Shown piece after piece: positions 14,562-19,590 of a DNA stretch of 29,231 nucleotides; the first letter of the stretch is position 1; each line of letters starts with the position of its first letter. The position numbers and the translations under genes were made by a program. The notes under the pieces are model-generated. The model saw only the letters and a list, made by a program, of their open reading frames with translations, did not search any database and was not told the origin of the DNA. The stretch lies in IMG/VR virus record IMGVR_UViG_3300044613_001440, positions 1 to 29,231 of that record; one strand, written 5' to 3'. The stretch comes from a virus.

Positions 14562-14966
14562 AACACTTACACAATTACAATAGGAGCTTTGAGCTTAATT
14601 ACAGTTGGATTTGGAACGTTGTTTCGATTCAAGTATAAAACGTTAAAACAGTACTACGATCTAAAGTGCGAACGTTACGATAACTTGAACCGACATTATT
14701 CGGAAACGCAAAAGATATTAAAGGACGTTTTAGCTGATAACAATAGAAAGTCGGAAAAGGTAAAAAAGAAAGACGAACAAATTCACAACCAGTCGTTAAT
14801 GATTAAAGATTTGGAAAACGAACTAAACGATTTGATATTAACGCACTCAATCGCTTCTAAGGAGGTAACTAAGTTAAATAATATATTAACTTACTTTCAA
14901 ACTAAAATGCAGGGAAACAAGCAATTTGAAAAGTTAGTAAAGGATTTAAAAGGACACGAAGAATGA
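14559..14966 (+). CDS. Membrane-anchored coiled-coil protein
   Basis: 135 aa. Residues 5-24 (TITIGALSLITVGFGTLFRF) form one membrane segment; residues 25-100 are a long charged coiled coil (YYDLKCERYDNLNRHYSETQKILKDVLADNNRKSEKVKKKDEQIHNQ) and a second helix pair follows. The predicted form is an inner-membrane protein with most of its mass in the cytoplasm or periplasm. There is no known family; i-spanins share this layout, but a spanin candidate exists two genes on. Its start follows a copy of the AGTAATCAATAAAAA leader. Confidence 0.62.
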   Translation: MNTYTITIGALSLITVGFGTLFRFKYKTLKQYYDLKCERYDNLNRHYSETQKILKDVLADNNRKSEKVKKKDEQIHNQSLMIKDLENELNDLILTHSIASKEVTKLNNILTYFQTKMQGNKQFEKLVKDLKGHEE

Positions 14967-15011
14967 AAACAGCAGTAATTAGAAAAGATTAACAATTTAA
15001 AAAGAAATAAG

Positions 15012-15176
15012 ATGACAGCAGTAGAATGGTTAGTTAAAGAATTAAACCTTGAAGGCTATGATTATACAGTTGAACAAGCCAAAAAAATAGAAAAAGAGCA
15101 GATAATGAATGCACATTATGAAGGTAGTGAAAATTACAAAAGACAATACTACAACGAAACCTTTAAATCAGAATAA
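15012..15176 (+). CDS. Small phage protein (54 aa)
   Basis: ATG at 15012 opens 54 codons, MTAVEWLVKELNLEGYDYTVEQAKKIEKEQIMNAHYEGSENYKRQYYNETFKSE. The start pattern MTAVEWLV plus a helix with KEQI..A is one I recall from many Bacteroidota phage and prophage small proteins of unknown function. The next gene begins 1 nt after its stop. Confidence 0.72.
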   Translation: MTAVEWLVKELNLEGYDYTVEQAKKIEKEQIMNAHYEGSENYKRQYYNETFKSE

Positions 15177-15177
15177 G

Positions 15178-15612
15178 ATGAAAGCAAGAATAATAATTTT
15201 AATTTGGTTCACGCTAATCGGTTTGCTTTTAATTATCGGAATTTATAGTTGTTCAGCAAGTTACCATTTTGGGAAATTCTTAAAGAAAGGCGGAACGATT
15301 GACACTACCGAACGAATTATTTCAGTTGAGAAAGTAATTAAGGTAAACGGCAAGGATTCAATTATAACCGTTTTAATGCCTTTAAATTGTCCAGAGATAC
15401 AAATACCTTTGACACGTCAAGAAATACGCTACAAATACAGAATAAAACGTGATTCAATTGAGACAATTAGATACGTAACGAAGTGGAAAACTAAAGAAGT
15501 TGTAAAAGTTGCTAAAATTCAACAACGTAAAACGTTCAATTGGTTCTGGATAGGTTTGGGAATAGGTTTAATTATTCCGATTTTATTTAGATTTGTAATA
15601 AAGAAATTATGA
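15178..15612 (+). CDS. Putative unimolecular spanin (u-spanin)
   Basis: 144 aa from ATG 15178; the upstream ATG at 15109 is less likely because it lies inside the previous gene. Residues 1-24 are a hydrophobic signal segment ending in the lipobox IYSC (Cys25), so the mature protein would be lipid-anchored. Residues 120-141 (FNWFWIGLGIGLIIPILFRFV) are a C-terminal membrane segment, and the middle is beta-rich and charged. A lipobox at one end and a membrane segment at the other is the hallmark of u-spanins, which bridge outer and inner membranes and finish lysis. The endolysin candidate follows 70 nt later. This is from architecture only; no homology was checked. Confidence 0.55.
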   Translation: MKARIIILIWFTLIGLLLIIGIYSCSASYHFGKFLKKGGTIDTTERIISVEKVIKVNGKDSIITVLMPLNCPEIQIPLTRQEIRYKYRIKRDSIETIRYVTKWKTKEVVKVAKIQQRKTFNWFWIGLGIGLIIPILFRFVIKKL

Positions 15613-15686
15613 CAATTAAACCACGACACGAATTATTAATTGCACTAATTTTGTGCTATATTTTTTACTTAATATTTTTAAAATGA
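15609..15686 (+). CDS. 25-aa membrane peptide in the lysis group
   Basis: Linked by ATGA overlaps to the spanin candidate before and the endolysin candidate after. The peptide, MTIKPRHELLIALILCYIFY plus LIFLK, is one hydrophobic helix. The double overlap and the position speak for translation, and a holin- or antiholin-like role in lysis control is possible but unproven. Confidence 0.5.
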   Translation: MTIKPRHELLIALILCYIFYLIFLK

Positions 15687-16252
15687 AACCAACAATTGAA
15701 CAAGTAATTAAAGGAATGGAAAAAATTAAAGCGGTTGTTTTTCGTGAACCATTTTCAATTAACCTTTTCGGAGTGCGCACAAATGAAAATACAGCGGACA
15801 CGTTCAACGATTGGGGAGGTGCTTTCTATTGGGACGAACAAGGGAAACGACACGATCTAATTATTCCAATTACAACAGATGCAGGGGTTTATTACAGATT
15901 GAAGCCAATGAACAAATTAGGAACGGCGATTCTGGTACACGATAAACAGTATCGCAGTTGTTATCATTTACTCGATAACGGGCACATGGGTAAAAAAGCA
16001 TTTAGACAAATCAAACCAATGTGGTATTGGAGAGATAACGATAAGGATTCAAGTCTGGAAACGGGCGGGACAATTTACAACGAAGTAGCATTTACGAACT
16101 TTCATTATATGGGAAAAGGTAATAAGGTCGGTAATTGGAGCGCAGGTTGTCAAGGGGCAAATATGGCGAATATGAATGCACTTTATAAGTTTGTTGAGGT
16201 GCAGAAATCGAGGGTTTACAGTTACACTTTATTACACGAAACGACACTATAA
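15683..16252 (+). CDS. Putative endolysin / YkuD-like cell-wall enzyme
   Basis: 189 aa from ATG 15683, in ATGA overlap with the 25-aa peptide. The active-site-like motif is NFHYMGKGNKVGNWSAGCQ (residues 139-157), with His141, Ser153 and Cys156. This matches the His...S-x-GC signature of YkuD-type L,D-transpeptidases and related phage peptidoglycan enzymes. The middle contains ITTDAGVYYRLKPMNKLGTAILVHDKQY, also typical. No signal peptide, so release would depend on the holin. The next element is a terminator, so this ends the operon. The catalytic type (transpeptidase-fold peptidase or amidase) is not certain. Confidence 0.65.
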   Translation: MKPTIEQVIKGMEKIKAVVFREPFSINLFGVRTNENTADTFNDWGGAFYWDEQGKRHDLIIPITTDAGVYYRLKPMNKLGTAILVHDKQYRSCYHLLDNGHMGKKAFRQIKPMWYWRDNDKDSSLETGGTIYNEVAFTNFHYMGKGNKVGNWSAGCQGANMANMNALYKFVEVQKSRVYSYTLLHETTL

Positions 16253-16277
16253 ATTCGGAGTTGAACGCCTGAATTTT

Positions 16278-16309
16278 GAGCCTACCTATTTATTAGTGTA
16301 GGCTTTTTT
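16278..16309 (+). terminator. Rho-independent terminator after the endolysin candidate
   Basis: AGCCTAC (16279-16285) pairs with GTAGGCT (16298-16304) over 7 bp, followed by TTTTT. Confidence 0.87.
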
Positions 16310-16310
16310 G

Positions 16311-16318
16311 TATCTTTG
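16311..16318 (+). promoter_or_regulatory. Promoter of the 16323-16457 ncRNA (-7 box)
   Basis: TATCTTTG followed by C is a perfect TAnnTTTGC box immediately after a terminator. No clear TTG is seen at the -33 position. Transcription would begin around 16323, and no protein gene follows before the next terminator. Confidence 0.55.
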
Positions 16319-16322
16319 CTAT

Positions 16323-16457
16323 AACAGTACCTGTTACGGTTCTCGTTGGAACACCGCACCCGAATAGGTCATTTTACGTAAAGGAAAGCGGAAACGTATA
16401 ACTTATGACGAACCCCCTTGTAAGACTATTGACGAATAGAAACTGCAAGGGTTTTTT
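16323..16457 (+). ncRNA. Structured non-coding RNA, about 135 nt, unassigned
   Basis: A transcript from the -7 box at 16311-16318 to a terminator at 16411-16457 would contain no ORF of note. It folds into successive hairpins: AACAG/CTGTT; CGGTTC with GAACaCCG; GTCAT/ATGAC enclosing TACGT/ACGTA with loop AAAGGAAAGCGGAA; and the terminator stem with inner CTATT/AATAG. Flanking terminators and its own promoter mark it as an independent gene. I do not recognise the family. Confidence 0.6.
16411..16457 (+). terminator. Terminator of the ncRNA
   Basis: CCCTTG (16415-16420) pairs with CAAGGG (16446-16451), extended by outer A-T pairs, and leads into TTTTTT. The 25-nt interior holds a small hairpin CTATT/AATAG. 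Confidence 0.75.
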
Positions 16458-16497
16458 ATGCTCAATAATTTATTTTCAATTATTTTTAATAAAAGTA

Positions 16498-16527
16498 TTG
16501 TTTATTAAAAAAATGTACTTATATTTG
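16498..16527 (+). promoter_or_regulatory. Strong Bacteroidota-type promoter
   Basis: TTG (16498-16500), exactly 19 nt, then TATATTTG (16520-16527) gives a consensus -33/-7 promoter. It drives the operon from 16550 on (small proteins, C5 methyltransferase, DUF3127, ERF). Confidence 0.78.
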
Positions 16528-16549
16528 TGGACACTTTAAAACAAACACA

Positions 16550-16630
16550 ATGGAAGGAAAAATCGTTTACTTATTAATACTATATTCAATAGTAGCAACT
16601 ATCAAAATTTTAATTCTTAAAACAAAATGA
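16550..16630 (+). CDS. 26-aa membrane peptide
   Basis: First ATG (16550) behind the consensus promoter at 16498-16527; A-rich leader (AACAAACACA). The peptide MEGKIVYLLILYSIVATIKI plus LILKTK is a single hydrophobic helix with a basic end. Its stop overlaps the next start by ATGA. It could be a membrane microprotein or a leader peptide coupling translation. Confidence 0.55.
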   Translation: MEGKIVYLLILYSIVATIKILILKTK

Positions 16631-16755
16631 AAAACACCAGAAACGCAGGTCGTAAAAAAGTCAAGGACGGAACAAAATTAATTATTACCGTTCCAAAGTT
16701 CAACAAAGCAAAAATAATCGAGTTAATTAAACCTTTAATAGTTTACGACAAATGA
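16627..16755 (+). CDS. Small basic protein (42 aa)
   Basis: 42 aa in ATGA overlaps at both ends. MKNTRNAGRKKVKDGTKLII continues into TVPKFNKAKIIELIKPLIVYDK. The start NAGRKKVKDGTK, followed by a beta strand and a helix, looks like the short ribbon-helix-helix-like or DNA-binding peptides seen in phages, though no clear family match can be claimed. Confidence 0.6.
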   Translation: MKNTRNAGRKKVKDGTKLIITVPKFNKAKIIELIKPLIVYDK

Positions 16756-16988
16756 CACAAGAACAGAAAATCCTCGCAGTCGTTGGTTTGTTACCTGTAC
16801 TTGCTGATTTACTCGAAGATGTTGAACTATTCAGAAACTCAAAGAAGTACGCTAACTTGTTCTTAAATGAAGTCCGCAAAGTTGATAATATCATAATCAA
16901 AGATGCTGAACTCGAAGCGCAATCACAACAAGTGAACATACAACGAGCTTTCAGACAATGGTTAAAAACTGAATTTGTAGCGGAATGA
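16752..16988 (+). CDS. Hypothetical protein (78 aa)
   Basis: 78 aa with ATGA overlaps at both ends. It is helical and acidic (TQEQKILAVVGLLPVLADLLEDVELFRNSKKYANLFLNEVRKVDNIIIKDAELEAQSQQVNIQRAFRQWLKTEF). No domain is recognised. Coupling to the C5 methyltransferase is clear from the overlap. Confidence 0.68.
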   Translation: MTQEQKILAVVGLLPVLADLLEDVELFRNSKKYANLFLNEVRKVDNIIIKDAELEAQSQQVNIQRAFRQWLKTEFVAE

Positions 16989-17614
16989 AAGTATTAAATT
17001 TATACGCTTGTTTAGGGGGAAATAGAGCAAAGTGGACGGATTGCGAAGTTACAGCCGTTGAACTTGACCCCGAAGCAGCACGATTGTACCAAGAACGATT
17101 CCCAAATGATACGGTAATAGTTGCAGATGCACACCAATATTTATTAGACCATTACAAAGAGTTTGATTTTATATGGAGTTCACCACCTTGCCCAAGTCAC
17201 TCCAGAGCAAGATTTGCAAGAAGAAACACAACCGCACCAATGTATCCCGACCTAAGACTATATGAAGAAGTTTTATTTTTAGAAAACTACTTTGAAGGTA
17301 AATATTGTGTCGAAAATGTTATTCCTTATTACGAACCATTAATACATGCACAGAAAAGAGGAAGACACCTGTATTGGACAAACTTTATATTACCTAATGA
17401 TTTAGGAGAAAGAAAGTCTTCAATAATGGAAGGTAAAGACGAAGTAAAAAGATGGTGCGAATTTCACAATTTTGATTTTACAAAATATAAAGGAAATCAA
17501 AGAGTGGATAAAATGGCACGTAACCTTGTTGACTATGAAGCTGGATTAACTATTTTCAATACAGCACGTGGAATCATTCAAAAGTCAAACACTTCGCAAG
17601 GAGAATTATTTTAG
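16985..17614 (+). CDS. DNA (cytosine-5-)-methyltransferase, short form
   Basis: 209 aa. It shows motif I (VLNLYACLGGNRA, residues 3-15), an acidic E residue for S-adenosylmethionine at EL.PEA (26-32), motif IV SSPPCPSHS (65-73) with catalytic Cys69, and motif VI VENV (109-112). It is short compared with typical C5 enzymes (usually above 300 aa), with RGRHLYWTNF in place of a full target-recognition region. Probably modifies phage DNA for protection. Its end overlaps the third copy of the AGTAATCAATAAAAA repeat. Confidence 0.83.
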   Translation: MKVLNLYACLGGNRAKWTDCEVTAVELDPEAARLYQERFPNDTVIVADAHQYLLDHYKEFDFIWSSPPCPSHSRARFARRNTTAPMYPDLRLYEEVLFLENYFEGKYCVENVIPYYEPLIHAQKRGRHLYWTNFILPNDLGERKSSIMEGKDEVKRWCEFHNFDFTKYKGNQRVDKMARNLVDYEAGLTIFNTARGIIQKSNTSQGELF

Positions 17615-17637
17615 TAATCAATAAAAACAAATATATG
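17613..17637 (+). repeat. Leader repeat AGTAATCAATAAAAA..., copy 3
   Basis: It starts within the stop of the C5 methyltransferase and ends at the next ATG (17635). It is nearly identical to copies 1 and 2 around the adenine methyltransferase. Confidence 0.8.
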
Positions 17638-18000
17638 TTTAAAATTAACGGAACGCTCAAGGTAGCGAACGCAACACAAGTAGTAAGCGAGAAATTCTCA
17701 AAGAGGGAATTCGTAATCGAAACAACGGATCAATATCCTCAACAAGTAATATTTCAGTTGACGCAAGACAAATGTAATCTATTGGACGCTTTTAAAGTAG
17801 GAAACCAATTAGAAGTTAGCTTCAATTTGCGAGGGCGCGAATGGACATCACCAGCAGGCGAAGTAAAGTATTTCAATACGCTTGAAGCGTGGCGACTTGA
17901 ACGATTAGACGGTAACGGAGAAAGTATTCAGGACAAAGCACGTGTTGACCAAATGAAAGCACACGCACCAAACGAAGAAGAAGACGATCTCCCGTTTTAA
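17635..18000 (+). CDS. DUF3127 family ssDNA-binding protein
   Basis: 121 aa. KINGTLKVANATQVVSEKFSKREFVIETTDQYPQQVIFQLTQDKCNLLDAFKVGNQLEVSFNLRGREW (residues 3-70) is the pattern of DUF3127, an OB-fold family of Bacteroidota taken to bind single-stranded DNA. The end EEEDDLPF is an acidic SSB-type tail that normally recruits partner proteins. Next to an ERF annealing protein and before the replication genes, it likely coats ssDNA in recombination and replication. Confidence 0.82.
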   Translation: MFKINGTLKVANATQVVSEKFSKREFVIETTDQYPQQVIFQLTQDKCNLLDAFKVGNQLEVSFNLRGREWTSPAGEVKYFNTLEAWRLERLDGNGESIQDKARVDQMKAHAPNEEEDDLPF

Positions 18001-18018
18001 CCACTTATCATTGATTTA

Positions 18019-18070
18019 AACCGTTCATCACATAACCACGTTTTGAACGGTTATTTAAAAGTAAATTAGC
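18019..18070 (+). terminator. Terminator-like hairpin, repeat copy 2
   Basis: AACCGTTCA (18019-18027) pairs with TGAACGGTT (18044-18052), a perfect 9-bp stem, and is followed by TAAATTAGC (18062-18070). It corresponds to the element at 12544-12594, with the same ACCACTTAT lead-in, a similar TCACA..AAC loop and compensating stem changes. Confidence 0.65.
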
Positions 18071-18084
18071 AAAAAAAAACAAAT

Positions 18085-18600
18085 ATGGAAACAAAAAACA
18101 TTTATCAGAAATTACACGAGGCAAAACTCGAAATTGGAAAAGTAGCAAAGAATGCTAAAAATCCACACTTCAAAAACACGTATGCGGATTTAAACGCATT
18201 AATTGAAGCAGTTGAACCAATCCTACTTGAAAAAGGTTTAGTGCTATTACAGCCAATTAAAGAGGGTAAAGTGTTCACTGTAATAACAGATATTACAAAT
18301 AGTTATTCAATTGAAAGCTACATTGATTTAACCCAAGGACTTACAGCCCAAGCACTCGGGTCTCAAATTACCTATTTTCGTCGTTATACTTTGTCAAGCC
18401 TTTTGACTTTGCAAGCAATAGATGACGACGGTCAACACGCTTCGCAACCCGTTAAGGTAGCTAAAACTGAATGCGATGATAAAACGTTTGAAGCTATTAA
18501 ACAAGCAATCATTGACGGTAAACGAACAATCGAACAAGCGAAAGAGAAATTTATATTTACTGGTACACAATCAATTGAACTTTTAAACCTTAAGAAATGA
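18085..18600 (+). CDS. erf: ERF family single-strand annealing protein
   Basis: 171 aa. It has the Erf pattern: IYQKLHEAKLEIGKVAKNAKNPHFKNTYADLNALIEAVEPILLEKGLVLLQP (residues 6-57), then QALGSQITYFRRYTLSSLLTL (91-111) and DDDGQHAS. The SxxTYxRRYxL-like and DDDG parts are the most conserved in the family. Function: anneals complementary single strands in phage recombination and circularisation. It pairs with the DUF3127 protein upstream. Its stop overlaps the next start by ATGA. Confidence 0.88.
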   Translation: METKNIYQKLHEAKLEIGKVAKNAKNPHFKNTYADLNALIEAVEPILLEKGLVLLQPIKEGKVFTVITDITNSYSIESYIDLTQGLTAQALGSQITYFRRYTLSSLLTLQAIDDDGQHASQPVKVAKTECDDKTFEAIKQAIIDGKRTIEQAKEKFIFTGTQSIELLNLKK

Positions 18601-18692
18601 ATTTAGCAGACATAGAAGCGTTCTGGAACAATCGAGGACACTTTAACATTGAATTATATTTGAATTATTTACGAGCAAAAAACAACAAATAA
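18597..18692 (+). CDS. Small hypothetical peptide (31 aa)
   Basis: ATGA overlap with the ERF gene, 31 codons: MNLADIEAFWNNRGHFNIEL plus YLNYLRAKNNK. No domain. The overlap and the close next start (18695) support its translation. Confidence 0.5.
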   Translation: MNLADIEAFWNNRGHFNIELYLNYLRAKNNK

Positions 18693-18694
18693 AT

Positions 18695-19162
18695 ATGGAA
18701 CACTTAGAACAAATCGACATCGATTTACAAGCAAAAGAACACGATTACCAAACAGCACAACCGAACGTAATCGAAAAAACAACGCAAGGTATAAACGCGA
18801 TCGTTGAAGCCGTTGAAGCTGGAGTAGTTAATCCTTTAGATGCGTTTGCATCTTTCAATAAACTTGAAAAACTATTCAAGGAGGCTAAGGTAAAGATTGA
18901 CGAATTAGCACGTGACGAAGCAGAAAAGTACACAGCGAAAACTTTTACTTTCGGTAACGTTGAATTTACACGCAAAGACGGTGCGAAGAAACTAAACTAC
19001 TCAGAAGATTTACTTTATAGCAACATACAAGCACAATTGAAAGCACGTGAGGAACTGTTAAAGGTAGCGCAGAAATCCACTATTTACGATGACGAAGGAG
19101 TTGAAGTGCCTAAGGTGTCGATTAGCTACAATAAAGATTCGTTAATGGTTAAATTCAAGTAA
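18695..19162 (+). CDS. Hypothetical phage protein with coiled coil
   Basis: 155 aa. The N-terminal 90 residues are helical (NVIEKTTQGINAIVEAVEAGVVNPLDAFASFNKLEKLFKEAKVKIDELARDEAEKY). The middle strand KTFTFGNVEFTRKDGAKKLNYSEDLLYSNI and the end VEVPKVSISYNKDSLMVKF are of a type I recall in phage proteins encoded near recombination genes. The function is unknown; the position suggests a recombination or replication accessory. Confidence 0.7.
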   Translation: MEHLEQIDIDLQAKEHDYQTAQPNVIEKTTQGINAIVEAVEAGVVNPLDAFASFNKLEKLFKEAKVKIDELARDEAEKYTAKTFTFGNVEFTRKDGAKKLNYSEDLLYSNIQAQLKAREELLKVAQKSTIYDDEGVEVPKVSISYNKDSLMVKFK

Positions 19163-19180
19163 CACGATCCAAATTAATTG

Positions 19181-19210
19181 AAAGCCTTGCATAAATGTGA
19201 GGCTTTTTTT
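19181..19210 (+). terminator. Rho-independent terminator
   Basis: AAAGCCT (19181-19187) pairs with AGGCTTT (19200-19206), 7 bp with a 12-nt loop, followed by further T residues. It separates the recombination operon from the origin region. Confidence 0.85.
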
Positions 19211-19215
19211 ATGGG

Positions 19216-19472
19216 TTTACCTTTGTTTTGTTTTTTACCTATGCACAAAAACCATTGATTTTATTGGGTTTGCAAAGGATGCATAGGTAAAACAACTAAA
19301 ACGTATAGAGATATTATAAAACAATTTTATTTTTTATTTTCTAAAATATATTTTTATTACTCTTGTTATATTATAAAATTTTACCTTTTATCTTATACTA
19401 TCCTTTGCAAAGCCACACCACTATTGACTTTTTAAAATATTTTTACCTATGTTTTACCTATACCTACCTTTG
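19216..19472 (+). other. Candidate replication origin (iterons plus AT-rich block)
   Basis: This non-coding stretch has repeated TTTTACCTAT-type units: TTTTACCTATGCA at 19233-19245, its perfect inverted copy at 19280-19292, TTTTACCT at 19379, TTTTACCTATG at 19441 and TTTTACCTAT at 19452. A second motif, TTTGCAAAGGAT, is at 19269-19280 with its inverse at 19400-19411. Between them (about 19310-19382) the DNA is almost pure A/T, like an unwinding element. The primase-helicase gene is directly downstream. I see nothing else in this gap. Confidence 0.6.
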
Positions 19473-19496
19473 TTTTAGAAATTATTATTATATTTG
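19469..19496 (+). promoter_or_regulatory. Promoter of the replication operon
   Basis: TTTG (19469-19472), 16 nt, then TATATTTG (19489-19496) followed by C. The box overlaps a TTTGCAAAG motif shared with the origin region, so an initiator bound there could also control this promoter. Confidence 0.65.
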
Positions 19497-19498
19497 CA

Positions 19499-19565
19499 AA
19501 GTGCAGTTTTGATTTAGCGGTCAAATGCAAAGGGTTCACGTTCCCACTGCACTTATTTTTTATTT
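19499..19565 (+). promoter_or_regulatory. Structured leader / attenuator ahead of the primase gene
   Basis: AAGTGCAGT (19499-19507) pairs perfectly with ACTGCACTT (19546-19554), followed by ATTTTTTATTT. Inside are two arms: TTTGA/TCAAA with loop TTTAGCGG, and GGG/CCC with loop TTCACGTT. It starts at the transcription start of the promoter at 19469-19496. It could terminate early or act as a small RNA; the shape recalls a tRNA without anticodon arm, but the T-loop does not fit. Confidence 0.55.
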
Positions 19566-19590
19566 ACAACGTGAGTTAAAAACGTATCTT

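Noticed and set aside
14963-14992. 9-codon frame MKTAVIRKD in ATGA overlap
   Set aside because: Too short to support as a gene; could be a by-product of the A-rich leader.
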